Below are positions 7,384 to 15,565 of a stretch of DNA of 20,511 bases, piece after piece. The translations under genes were made by a program, and so were the position numbers. The DNA is from an uncultured beta proteobacterium (GTDB taxonomy: Bacteria; Pseudomonadota; Gammaproteobacteria; Burkholderiales; Rhodocyclaceae): contig CAIXAY010000530.1 of NCBI GenBank assembly GCA_903917505.1, positions 1 through 20,511 of the forward strand, given 5' to 3'. Below the pieces are notes generated by a model, which worked only from the letters and a program-made list of their open reading frames with translations, was not told the origin of the DNA and did not search any database. How positions within the stretch are numbered: the stretch's first letter is position 1; each line of letters starts with the position of its first letter.

Positions 7384-7808
7384 ACAATGGCAAGCGGTCA
7401 ACCTAACAGAGCCGAAGGTAACCTGCGAACGCCGACAACACTCTATCGCACCCAAGACAGTATCTGTGGCGGTCACCGACGTTGCTAACGTAGTAACTAT
7501 GCAGTGAAGTAGAGCACCGGCTCGTTTTAATGCACCCCGCGACCGGCGAGCCACATTCGACAGGATTATCTATGCTTCGGGACAAAATGATCATGACGTC
7601 GCAGAAGATGGGGCTCAATCCTGAATTTTGTCCCCGGTTATTTATCTTTCAAACGGGAAGATTTTCGCAACCCGCTTGCGCTCGATGCAGGGCGTGTCAC
7701 AAACCGATACTAAAGTGAATCGATGACGCAACACAGACAACCCGCGCAAATCGTTAGAGTTCATCTCGTCAGATAGATCCGCTTTCCATCTCGTAAAAGG
7801 AAATGACA
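7384..7808. other. Intergenic stretch without a recognisable gene
   Basis: Frames on both strands are short and resemble no family I know. Small palindromes occur (ACAG-TAT-CTGT at 7457-7467; ACGTT-GCT-AACGT at 7479-7491; GGCTCG/CGAGCC arms at 7519-7552). A longer inverted repeat is at 7579-7634. The last bases form the ribosome binding site of the small reading frame at 7809. Confidence 0.5.
7579..7634. repeat. 10-bp perfect inverted repeat, possible insertion-sequence end remnant
   Basis: GGGACAAAAT (7579-7588) and ATTTTGTCCC (7625-7634) are exact reverse complements, separated by 36 nt. Terminal repeats with this GGGACA-AAAT look are common at insertion-sequence edges, and the surroundings lack genes, so a relic or MITE-like element is possible. 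No transposase reading frame and no clear target-site duplication are seen. An operator or transcriptional hairpin is the alternative. Confidence 0.35.
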
Positions 7809-7919
7809 ATGAACTTCTTAAACGACTTTGCCCCGTTCGCCTTCTTGTTCGCACTTATCCTTGTGCCGCGAATAGTGGATACGTATCTCCAACATCAAGG
7901 TCCGAAACCCGCGCAATGA
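7809..7919 (+). CDS. Candidate 36-residue single-span membrane peptide
   Basis: An ATG at 7809 opens a 36-codon frame ending in TGA at 7919. AAGGA lies 7 nt upstream, and an in-frame ATG at 7803 is too close to it to be used. The peptide has a short polar start, a hydrophobic core at about 8-20 (APFAFLFALILVP), and a polar tail with Arg21, Asp24 and Lys33 ending in KPAQ, as in a one-helix membrane protein with a cytosolic tail. I do not recognise a family. It is the only plus-strand coding candidate in the left half and is oriented away from the LysR gene. Good RBS spacing and an amphipathic layout support it; its short length and the lack of a clear promoter count against it. Confidence 0.4.
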   Translation: MNFLNDFAPFAFLFALILVPRIVDTYLQHQGPKPAQ

Positions 7920-8302
7920 TTGAAGTTGGGCGGCCGCATCTTTCAACAGTTCCGAACGCGCTTTTTCTAGGATCAAGGGACTATCTGCTTGGCTAGATTG
8001 ATGGACTGACCGAGCAATAGCTCAAGCAGGAAGTGGCAATCATGGTTATATGCGATTCCATTGGCCGCTTTACGCCGACCGTTGAACCACGGCAACGACG
8101 AATGACGGTTCAGTGTCGAAAGTGACGCCTCGATCTAAGCTGGAAGCGGCCATTCGCAATCCGACAGTTCCGCGCTAACGCCAACCGTGGCGAAATCGCG
8201 CCGCGACCATCTCCGCGAGTCAGTTCGCTAGTTGATTCCCAAGAACCAACTCCCCGACGGACTTTACCTGTCGGCGTCAATGCTTATCCGTTTTCTTCAC
8301 GC
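7920..8302. other. Gap downstream of glmS, non-coding, with nested inverted repeats
   Basis: No gene is apparent. It holds the 91-bp nested inverted repeat at 8062-8152, an imperfect 9-bp stem at 8230-8251 (AGTTGATTC / GAACCAACT, one mismatch) and a 7-bp stem at 8254-8274 (CCGACGG / CTGTCGG, one G-T pair). The last two lie about 30-75 nt beyond the glmS stop and could end or stabilise its mRNA, although no T-run follows them. Confidence 0.45.
8062..8152. repeat. Nested 91-bp inverted repeat element
   Basis: The outer arms TGGCCGCTT (8062-8070) and AAGCGGCCA (8144-8152) pair perfectly over 9 bp. Inside them TGAACC and GGTTCA pair over 6 bp. The whole could fold into a two-stem structure. It looks like a dispersed intergenic element or the relic of one, but copy number cannot be judged from one window. 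Confidence 0.4.
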
Positions 8303-10132
8303 TCACTCCACCGTCACCGACTTGGCCAGGTTGCGCGGTTTGTCGACGTCGGTGCCGCGCACTAGCGCGACGTGGTAGGCGAGAAGTTGCAGCGGAACGA
8401 CGTGCAGGAGCGGCGAGAGCTGGCCGTAGTGTTCGGGCAGGTTGATGACGTGGATGCCGTCGGCGGCGGCCATCTGGCTGTCGGCGTCGGCAAACACATA
8501 GAGTTCGCCGCCGCGCGCGCGAACTTCCTGCAGGTTGGATTTCAACTTCTCGAGCAGGGCGTCGTTGGGCGCCACGACGATCACCGGCATGTCCTTGTCG
8601 ACGAGGGCCAGCGGGCCGTGCTTGAGTTCGCCGGCCGGATAGGCCTCGGCGTGGATATAGGTGATTTCCTTGAGTTTGAGCGCGCCCTCGAGGGCGATCG
8701 GGTAATGCCTGCCGCGGCCGAGGAAGAGGGCGTTCTGCTTCATGGCAAAGCGCTCGGACCAGGCGCGGATCTGCGGCTCGAGCGCCAGCACCTTGGTCAG
8801 CGCGGTCGGCAGATGGCGCAGGGCCTGCAACTCGGCGGCTTCGGTCGCTTCCGGAAGAAGGCCGCGCAGCTTGGCGAAAACAAGGGTCAGCAGGTAGAGC
8901 GCGGCGAGCTGCGTGGTGAAGGCCTTGGTCGAAGCGACGCCGATTTCCGGGCCGGCGCGGGTGATGAAGCGCAGCGCGTTCTCGCGCACCAGCGACGATT
9001 CGGGGACATTGCAGATGCACAGCGTGTGCGTCATGCCGAGCGATCGCGCGTGGCGCAGCGCCGCCAGCGTATCGGCGGTCTCGCCCGATTGCGAAAGCGT
9101 GATGACCAGCGTGCGCGGATCGGGAACCGATTCGCGGTAGCGGTATTCGCTCGCCACTTCGACGTTGCACGGAACGCCGGCGATCGCCTCGAACCAGTAG
9201 CGCGCGACGAGGCCGGCGTGGTAGCTGGTGCCGCAGGCGATGATCAGGATCTGGCTGACGTCCTTGAGTACGGTTTCGGTGTTCGCGCCGAAGAGTCCCG
9301 GCTGGATGCTGCGCACCGCGCCGAGCATTTCGAGCGTGTTGGAAATCGCGACGGGTTGCTCGAAGATTTCCTTCTGCATGTAATGGCGATATTGCCCGAG
9401 TTCGACGGCATCAGCCGAGAGCTGCGAGAGAATTTCGGGGTGCGTGACCGGCGTTCCGTCGAAGCGGGTGATGCGATAAGCGTCGCGCGTCAGTTCGGCG
9501 CAATCGCCGTTGTCGAGATAGACGATGCGGCGCGTCACCTGCAACAGCGCCGAGGCATCGGACGCCGCGTAGTTGCCGGTCTCCGACAGGCCGAGCAGCA
9601 GCGGCGAGCCTTCGCGCGCGACGATGATGCGCTCGGGTTCGCTCTCGCGCAGCACGGCGAGGGCGAAAGCGCCTTGCAGCTGGGCGATCGCCGCGCGCGT
9701 CGCGGCGAAGAAGTCCGGGCATTTCCTTAGTTCGGAGGCGATCAGGTGGGCGACCACTTCGGTGTCGGTCTCCGAAGTGAATTCATAGCCTTCGGCCAGG
9801 AGGCGCGAACGCAGGATCTCGTGGTTCTCGATGATGCCGTTATGCACGACGGCGAGGCCGCCCGAGATGTGCGGGTGGGCATTGCGTTCGCTGGGCACGC
9901 CGTGCGTCGCCCAGCGCGTGTGCGCGATGCCGGTCGCACCGTTAGCACCGCTGGCGTCGACCTGCGCGGCGAGTTCGGCAACCCGACCGACGGCGCGCAG
10001 GCGCTGCAAGCCGGAAGGATTGATCAGCGCCAGCCCGGCCGAGTCGTAGCCGCGGTACTCGAGCTTGCGCAGGCCTTCAAGAAGAACGGGAACGATATTG
10101 CGGTCGGCGACCGCGGCGACGATGCCACACAT
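8303..10132 (-). CDS. glmS: Glutamine--fructose-6-phosphate aminotransferase (isomerizing)
   Basis: GlmS makes glucosamine-6-phosphate from fructose-6-phosphate and glutamine, the first committed step towards UDP-GlcNAc for peptidoglycan and lipopolysaccharide. The 609-residue length is exactly typical. Cys2 after the initiator Met is the class II glutaminase nucleophile (MCGIVA), followed by [10 protein letters not shown] and HTRWATHG. Two SIS sugar-isomerase domains fill the C-terminal half, with SQSGETADT and the conserved [28 protein letters not shown] block. The protein ends with the family's usual NLAKSVTVE. The start is 8 nt after the glmU stop, so the two form an operon that makes UDP-GlcNAc. 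There is no room for a glmS ribozyme, which is a feature of Gram-positives. The SD is weak, which suggests coupling to glmU translation. Confidence 0.98.
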   Translation of the reverse strand: MCGIVAAVADRNIVPVLLEGLRKLEYRGYDSAGLALINPSGLQRLRAVGRVAELAAQVDASGANGATGIAHTRWATHGVPSERNAHPHISGGLAVVHNGIIENHEILRSRLLAEGYEFTSETDTEVVAHLIASELRKCPDFFAATRAAIAQLQGAFALAVLRESEPERIIVAREGSPLLLGLSETGNYAASDASALLQVTRRIVYLDNGDCAELTRDAYRITRFDGTPVTHPEILSQLSADAVELGQYRHYMQKEIFEQPVAISNTLEMLGAVRSIQPGLFGANTETVLKDVSQILIIACGTSYHAGLVARYWFEAIAGVPCNVEVASEYRYRESVPDPRTLVITLSQSGETADTLAALRHARSLGMTHTLCICNVPESSLVRENALRFITRAGPEIGVASTKAFTTQLAALYLLTLVFAKLRGLLPEATEAAELQALRHLPTALTKVLALEPQIRAWSERFAMKQNALFLGRGRHYPIALEGALKLKEITYIHAEAYPAGELKHGPLALVDKDMPVIVVAPNDALLEKLKSNLQEVRARGGELYVFADADSQMAAADGIHVINLPEHYGQLSPLLHVVPLQLLAYHVALVRGTDVDKPRNLAKSVTVE

Positions 10133-10140
10133 GATTCAAC

Positions 10141-11508
10141 TCACTTTTTTGTTTTGACCGGCCGCTTCCAGCCGATGATGGCGACCTGTTTGGCGCGCGA
10201 AACCGTCAGGGTGTCGGGCGGCGCGTCGCGGGTCAGCGTCGTGCCGGCGCCCAGCGTCGCGCCGCGGCCGACGGTGACCGGCGCGACGAGCTGCGTGTCC
10301 GAACCGATGAAGGCGTCGTCCTCGATGATCGTCTGGAATTTGTTGGCGCCGTCGTAGTTGCAGGTGATCGTTCCGGCGCCGACATTGACCCGGCTGCCGA
10401 TGGTGGCGTCGCCGAGGTAGGCGAGATGATTGGCCTTCGAGTGTGCGGCGATGGTCGATTTCTTGATCTCGACGAAATTGCCGACATGCACATCCTCGGC
10501 GAGCACCGTGCCCGGCCGCAGGCGGGCGAAGGGGCCGATCCGGCCGTCGGGTCCGACGACGGCATCGTCGATATGGGTGAAGGCGGCGATGCGCGTTCCG
10601 GCGCCGATGCGCGCATCCTTGAGCACGCAGTTCGGGCCGATTTCGACGGCCTCGGCGAGTTCGACGCGGCCCTCGAAGACGCAGTTCACGTCGATGAATA
10701 CGTCGCGCCCGCAGACGAGTTCGCCGCGCACGTCGATGCGCGCCGGGTCGGCGAGGCGCACGCCCTGTTCCATCAATTGCTCAGCGCTGCGGCGCTGGCT
10801 TATGCGCTCCAACTCGGCGAGTTGCACCTTGCTGTTGACGCCGGCGACTTCCCAGGCGTCGCGCGGGTTTTCGGTGCGGATAGTCAGGCCCTCGGCGACC
10901 GCCATGCCGACGATGTCGGTCAGGTAGTACTCGCGCTGCGCATTGCTGTTCGAGAGGCGCGGCAGCCACTCGGCCAGCCGCGCGGTCGGCATGGCCATGA
11001 TGCCGCTGTTGATCTCGACTATGCGGCGCTCCTCGGCCGTGGCGTCTTTCTGCTCGACGATGCGCACCACCTGTCCGGCCTCGTTGCGAACGATGCGGCC
11101 GTAGCCGCTCGCATCGTCGGGTTCATTGAATTCGACGGTGAGGATGGCCAGCGCGTTCTGTGCCGCGCGCACCAGGCGCCTGAGCGTCTCGGGCCGGGTC
11201 AGCGGCACGTCGCCATAGAGGATCAGCGTCGTTCCGCTGCCTTGCAAATGCGGCAGCGCCTGCTGCACCGCATGCCCCGTTCCGAGTTGCGGTTCCTGCA
11301 ACGCCCAGGCCAGATCGGGCGCGGCCAGCGCAGCACGCACGGCGTCGCCGCCGTGCCCGTAGACGACGCAGAGCGCTCGCGGCGAAAGGGCGCGGGCGCT
11401 GTCGATGACGTGCGCGAGCAGCGGCTTGCCGGCCAGCGGGTGCAGGACCTTGGGCAGGTTGGAATGCATGCGCTTGCCCTGGCCGGCGGCGAGGATGACG
11501 ATATTCAT
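10141..11508 (-). CDS. glmU: Bifunctional GlcNAc-1-phosphate uridyltransferase / glucosamine-1-phosphate N-acetyltransferase
   Basis: This cytosolic enzyme performs the last two steps to UDP-GlcNAc. The 455-residue length matches E. coli GlmU (456). The N-terminal pyrophosphorylase domain starts with the nucleotide-binding LAAGQGKRM at 6-14 and contains YGDVPLT. The C-terminal half is a left-handed beta-helix of hexapeptide repeats with the acetyl-CoA/active-site block NHLAYLGDA, then [17 protein letters not shown] chose the ATG at 11508 because homologues start MNIVILAAG; an open frame continues upstream to 11598, but those residues overlap the preceding gene and are not GlmU-like. A second ATG three codons earlier (11517) is an alternative. 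No strong ribosome binding site is visible. It lies 28 bp after a membrane protein gene and directly before glmS. Confidence 0.97.
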   Translation of the reverse strand: MNIVILAAGQGKRMHSNLPKVLHPLAGKPLLAHVIDSARALSPRALCVVYGHGGDAVRAALAAPDLAWALQEPQLGTGHAVQQALPHLQGSGTTLILYGDVPLTRPETLRRLVRAAQNALAILTVEFNEPDDASGYGRIVRNEAGQVVRIVEQKDATAEERRIVEINSGIMAMPTARLAEWLPRLSNSNAQREYYLTDIVGMAVAEGLTIRTENPRDAWEVAGVNSKVQLAELERISQRRSAEQLMEQGVRLADPARIDVRGELVCGRDVFIDVNCVFEGRVELAEAVEIGPNCVLKDARIGAGTRIAAFTHIDDAVVGPDGRIGPFARLRPGTVLAEDVHVGNFVEIKKSTIAAHSKANHLAYLGDATIGSRVNVGAGTITCNYDGANKFQTIIEDDAFIGSDTQLVAPVTVGRGATLGAGTTLTRDAPPDTLTVSRAKQVAIIGWKRPVKTKK

Positions 11509-11536
11509 GGCGGGCATTCGGTAAAGCGGACTACGG

Positions 11537-12280
11537 CTAGCGGTCTTCCTGTCCGGAGAGGATGTCGCCGAGCATCTGCTTGCCCTTGGGCGAGACATAC
11601 CAGTGCAGGACGTTCTTGTCGTTGATGCGCGTTTCGATGATGCCGAGGTTCTTGAGCACGGTCAGGCGCGTGCTGACGAGTTCGCGCGCGAGTCCAGTCT
11701 TGTCGGTGAGCCCGACGAGATTGCCATACACGTAGCTCTGCTCGGCCAGCGCGCGCAGGATCTCGATGTCGTTGTAGGACAGCGACTCGCGGATCGTCTC
11801 CGGGCGCGGCGCAGCGGGCGGCTCGGCCTCGACCGGCGGCAAGGGTTCTTCGCGCGGCGCCGGCGGCGGCGCCTCCTGGCGTTGCTGCTTGATCTGGACC
11901 ATTTCGCGCTTCATCTGATCCATCTGGCCGCGCAGCTTGTTGGCCGCGTTCTCGAAAACCCGGCGTGACGCGACGACATAAATCAGGCAAAAACCGGCGA
12001 AGACGAAGAAATCGATCGGGCGCGTGCGTGCGGCTTCGAGCAGGTTGCTCGAGATCATGTTCAGGAAAAGCGGGACGGTCAGTGCGGAAATCACGCCGAG
12101 AATCGGGTACTTGCCCCACTCGGCGCGGCCACTTTCCGCCCGGCGTTCGCTGAGGAAATAGTTGGCGACGCCACCGAGCAGGCCGGCGGCGATCATGATC
12201 AGCAAAATGATCAGCATATAGCCATCCAGAGTGCTGGACAGCGTGGTGACCTGCAAAGACTTCTGCAATTCCGGATTCAT
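11537..12280 (-). CDS. Three-TM membrane protein with a C-terminal winged-helix-like domain
   Basis: This 247-residue protein has predicted membrane helices at about 21-43, 58-81 and 89-106. A charged, probably coiled-coil stretch follows at 107-136, then a proline/glutamate-rich linker at 137-165. The final domain (about 166-240, [19 protein letters not shown] onward) looks like a winged helix, with [23 protein letters not shown] as helix-turn-helix and [11 protein letters not shown] as wing. The layout resembles proteins annotated as YEATS-associated three-TM or helix proteins; I offer that as a tentative likeness. The start has GGGGAG 6 nt upstream. It precedes glmU by 28 bp and could be co-transcribed with glmUS. 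A membrane-tethered DNA-binding or protein-binding sensor is the natural reading; its target is unknown. Confidence 0.85.
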   Translation of the reverse strand: MNPELQKSLQVTTLSSTLDGYMLIILLIMIAAGLLGGVANYFLSERRAESGRAEWGKYPILGVISALTVPLFLNMISSNLLEAARTRPIDFFVFAGFCLIYVVASRRVFENAANKLRGQMDQMKREMVQIKQQRQEAPPPAPREEPLPPVEAEPPAAPRPETIRESLSYNDIEILRALAEQSYVYGNLVGLTDKTGLARELVSTRLTVLKNLGIIETRINDKNVLHWYVSPKGKQMLGDILSGQEDR

Positions 12281-12309
12281 CGTCCGCTCCCCTCGTCAAG
12301 CCAGACGCT

Positions 12310-12337
12310 ACTATGCCATAGCCTTGCCGGAAGCCAA
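12310..12337 (-). promoter_or_regulatory. Weak candidate promoter ahead of the membrane protein-glmU-glmS group
   Basis: TTGGCT (12337-12332) and CATAGT (12315-12310) are spaced by 16 nt, each matching the sigma-70 consensus at 4 of 6 positions. The predicted start would be about 23 nt upstream of the ATG at 12280. This lies in the only gap (87 bp) between the AAA+ regulator and the membrane protein. Confidence 0.3.
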
Positions 12338-12367
12338 AAGCGAATTAGCGCCACGCGCAGGTCTCCC

Positions 12368-13951
12368 CTATTTGCCTTTCGCTGCCGCGTGATCCCTGCG
12401 AACATAGTATTGGCTGCGCAAGGAGGCCGTCGGCGACACTTTCCAAACCATGCCTTCGGCGCGCAGGGTCTCGAGGTAGCGCGCTGCCGTGCCGCGCGTC
12501 ACGCCCAATATCCTGGCCACTTCGGAGACCTTCAGTTGGGGAAACTCGGCAAACAGCGAGCGCAAGCGCCCCAGTCGGCGCAGCGTGGAATTTGTCGTCT
12601 CAAGATAGGAAGCAACTTCATCGCCGCCGTCCAATTGCCGCGCGTCCTTGGTCGCCGTCGCTGCCGCTTCCGGCGCGTGTGCCAAGGACTGCGCTGCGCC
12701 AGGCGCCCCGTTTTCATCTGCCGCGTCGGGCGGGATTGGCCGGGCCGGGAAAGCCGCGTGGCTACGTGAAGTCTGAGTCCCGGGTTTGAAAGAACCCAGG
12801 TCATCGACGTCGTACTGCAATTTGTCGGAGTTGAGGATGCGCATGCGCTCGATGACATTGCGCAGTTCGCGCACGTTGCCGGGCCAGAGGTAATCGCGCA
12901 AACGCGCTTTCAGGCGCGGTGAGAGGACAGCGACTTTGCCTTCCGGACGCCGCAGATTGAGGAAGTGCTCGGCGAGGACGATGATGTCGTCGGGGCGGGA
13001 ACGCAACGGGGGCAGATGAATCTGCAGGCGCTCGAGGCGGTACATGAGGTCGGCGCGGAAGCTGCCTTGCTCGACGCGCTGCAGCAGGTCGGCGTTGGTC
13101 GCCGCAATGATCCGGCAGTCGATCTTGTACTTTTCGCTGCCACCGACGGCGCGCGCCTCGCCGGTCTCGAGCACGCGCAGCAGCGCCACTTGCAAGCGCG
13201 GCGATATCTCGCCGATCTCGTCGAGAAAGATCGTTCCTGCGCCGGCTTCTCGGAAGAGTCCCGGATGCGCGGCCTGGGCGCCGGTAAACGCACCGCGCTT
13301 GTGGCCGAAGAGGTCCGATTCGATCAGGGTATCCGAGAGCGCGCCGCAGTTGATTTCGACGAAGGGCTGCTTGCGCCGCGCGCTGGTTTCATGCAGCGCC
13401 TGCGCCACCCTTTCCTTGCCGGTGCCGGTCTCGCCGGTCACGAGACAGGGCACATCGACGTCGGCGAAGCGCACGATCAGATCCTTGACTTCCTGCATCT
13501 CGCGGGTAACCGAGATCAGGCGATTGATACCCTGGCGCTCGGTCCTGGGCGCGGCCACGGAGGCGATGGCATTACCCGCCGGGCGAACCCTGTCCGAGGC
13601 GCGACTGAGCTCGATGAGGTCGACCGACGACAACTCGGCGGCGAGCCGCAGTTCGAATTCCAGGCGGCCTGCGGCGCAATAGGTGTGCACGGCCTGGTGC
13701 AAACCCGCGAAGTGTTCGGCAGCCTTGTCCTTGTTGCCGAGCAGCAGCTGCGCCCGCGCCAAGAACAGGTCGTCGAAATAGTGCACCGTTCCGCGTTCGC
13801 TGCGCGCCTGCAGCAGGCCGAGCGCCGCTTCGCCGTGCCGGCAGGCCAGTTCGGCGCGAATCAGGGCATAGGCGTCGGCGCCGACCATCGTCGCCGTATC
13901 AAAGGTCTCGCCGGTCGAGTGGAGCACGCTCCCGGGCGTCTGCAAAAGCAT
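12368..13951 (-). CDS. Sigma-54-dependent AAA+ transcriptional activator, N-terminus missing
   Basis: The central AAA+ domain (about 145-372 in the 527-residue frame) is intact. Walker A is GETGTGKE at 173-180, the sigma-54-contacting GAFTGA loop is at 220-225, Walker B is IFLDEIGE at 241-248, the FRADLMYRL arginine-finger region is at 298-306 and WPGNVREL is at 356-363. A Pro/Ala-rich linker follows. The C-terminus (about 460-515) is a winged helix (LKVSEVARILGVTRGTAARYLETL) instead of the usual Fis-type helix-turn-helix. Before the AAA+ domain are about 130 residues of alpha-helical, TPR-like sequence. The first 11 or so residues (MLLQTPGSVLH) are antisense to the neighbouring PEP-synthase-like fragment, and no ribosome binding site precedes either this ATG or the next one at 13888. 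The gene therefore looks truncated at its 5' end; whether it is expressed is unknown. Confidence 0.85.
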   Translation of the reverse strand: MLLQTPGSVLHSTGETFDTATMVGADAYALIRAELACRHGEAALGLLQARSERGTVHYFDDLFLARAQLLLGNKDKAAEHFAGLHQAVHTYCAAGRLEFELRLAAELSSVDLIELSRASDRVRPAGNAIASVAAPRTERQGINRLISVTREMQEVKDLIVRFADVDVPCLVTGETGTGKERVAQALHETSARRKQPFVEINCGALSDTLIESDLFGHKRGAFTGAQAAHPGLFREAGAGTIFLDEIGEISPRLQVALLRVLETGEARAVGGSEKYKIDCRIIAATNADLLQRVEQGSFRADLMYRLERLQIHLPPLRSRPDDIIVLAEHFLNLRRPEGKVAVLSPRLKARLRDYLWPGNVRELRNVIERMRILNSDKLQYDVDDLGSFKPGTQTSRSHAAFPARPIPPDAADENGAPGAAQSLAHAPEAAATATKDARQLDGGDEVASYLETTNSTLRRLGRLRSLFAEFPQLKVSEVARILGVTRGTAARYLETLRAEGMVWKVSPTASLRSQYYVRRDHAAAKGK

Positions 13952-15551
13952 GCTCGAAACCGGTTGGCGCTTGATCGGTTACCCGCTGCATCCGGGCATC
14001 CAGCGCGTGCGCATTCTCGATGGCCGCATGTATCTCAACATGAGCGTGATCCAGTGGGAATGCTTTGATGGTTTTGGCGTGCAGCCAACGGCCACGAATC
14101 AGCTCGCAGGCGGGCACCAGCCCGTGATTCCGGTGCCGGCGGTCTCGCCTGCCATGTGGCGCCAGGTCTTCTGGCGCAAGGTCCGCTATGGCCTTTGCGG
14201 CGAGCGACTGCGGCGGCGCGGCCGGCGCCAGATTGCAGCGTTGAATGCGCTGTGGCACGCCTGGCGCGAGCGGCCCCTGCCCACCGATGACGCGGCGCGC
14301 ATCACGCTGATCAACGACTTAATGCGCGCCGTGCGGTCCTGCGATGGCATGCTGTTCATGCAGGGCTCGGGCGGCGGCGTTTTGTCGACGCTGGTGAATC
14401 TGCTGGAGCTACGGCTGCCCGGCGAAGGCCATGCGCTGGCTGCGGCCCTCATGACCGGCGGCCCGCCCAGCGTAAGCGCCCGGCAGGGCTACGAGTTGGC
14501 GCGGGTGGCGCGCATCGCCCGCGACGACGCCACGGCCCGCGCCTGGCTGGCCCGACCGGCAGGCGAGCGCGGCGACTGGCGCAGCTTGCCACCGGAAAAT
14601 CGCTTTCGTCAGGCCTTTGCCACCTTTCTCGACCGCTATGGTCACCGCGGCATCTACGAAACCTACCTGCCCAATCCGCGCTGGCTCGAGTGCCAGGACG
14701 ACCTGCTGAGCAGCCTGCCCGGCCTGGCTGATGTCGATCTGACGGCCTTGGTTGAGCGCCAACGCGCTACGGCGGCCACGGCCTGGCAGCGGGTGAAGGC
14801 CGTCTGGCCCTGGTGGTCACGCGCGTGGCTGCACCTGGTGCTGCGGGTGGCCCGGCGCGACAGCAACGATCGCGAGGCCGCACGCAGCGGATTCATCGGG
14901 GGCATGGAACCGTTGCGGCGCCTGTTGCTTGAAATCGGTGCCGATTGGTCCGGTCGCGGGTGGCTGGATGAGCCCGCCGACATCTATTTCTTGATGCTGC
15001 ACGAAGCGGTGGCCGTGCTCGACGGCAGCCGCCCCGCGACTGCGCTGCGCTCACTGATGGCCCGTCGCAAGGCGGAATTTGAGAGCTGGCAGCAGACCTT
15101 GCCGCGCGAGGTCTTGCTGGACGGCGACGCCTCACGTCTGCAGGCGGCCGCGCCGGCGTCGGAAGCGGTCACGCCTGCGCGCGACCGCGCGGGCTCACCT
15201 CCGGTGTTGCGCGGCGTTGCCGTTGGCAGTGGCCAAGCCATAGGACGGGTGCGCCGGGTGGCCAGCCCCGCCGAGGGGGCGGCACTGCAAACCGGGGAGG
15301 TGCTGCTTGCGCCGTCCACCGATCCGGCCTGGACGCCGCTGTTCCTGCGTGCCACCGCGTTGGTGGTGGAGACCGGAGGCTTCATGTCGCACGGCGCCAT
15401 CGTCGCCCGTGAGTTCGGCATACCGGCGGTTTTCAATCTGCCCGGCGCGATGTCCTTGCTGCGCGATGGCGAAATGGTGCGGGTGGATGGAACTGCCGGG
15501 ATCGTGACGCAACTGGACGTTCCGGCGGACCGCCCGACCACTTTTTCGTAA
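13908..15551 (+). pseudogene. PEP synthase / rifampin phosphotransferase-like protein, 5'-truncated fragment
   Basis: The frame is open from 13872, with family-like residues from about 13908 and a first ATG at 13950 (533 residues). Residues near SPVEWSTLPG and LDGRMYLNMS match the region just after the ATP-grasp domain in PEP-synthase-like proteins. The C-terminus is the swivelling phosphohistidine domain: ETGGFMSHGAIVAREFGIPAV carries the catalytic His and is followed by a GEMVRVDGTAGIV ending. The entire N-terminal ATP-grasp domain (about 310-330 residues in relatives of about 870) is absent, so the fragment could not phosphorylate its own histidine from ATP. It is the only long plus-strand gene, ends 14 bp from the convergent gltD stop, and meets the truncated AAA+ regulator head to head. 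PpsA of phenylphosphate synthase was considered, but the sequence does not resemble it. Confidence 0.8.
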
Positions 15552-15565
15552 CGATCCGCCGATAA

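Noticed and set aside
7642..7854. 70-codon minus-strand frame overlapping the small membrane peptide
   Set aside because: Its composition is Arg/Ser-rich and antisense-like, with no supported start; the plus-strand peptide has the better start signal.
8372..9730. Long plus-strand open frame opposite glmS
   Set aside because: It is a shadow of the GC-rich glmS codons: it covers the conserved enzyme antisense, its residues are dominated by Arg, Ala, Gly and Asp, and it has no family resemblance. The same applies to the long plus-strand frames opposite glmU, gltD and gltB.
10133..10140. glmS ribozyme or riboswitch
   Set aside because: The glmU-glmS gap is only 8 bp, and the ribozyme belongs to Gram-positive glmS leaders.
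13950..15551. PpsA subunit of phenylphosphate synthase
   Set aside because: A split PEP-synthase-like subunit was attractive in this type of organism, but the sequence lacks PpsA-like N-terminal features and instead looks like the middle and end of a full-length PEP-synthase/rifampin-phosphotransferase protein.
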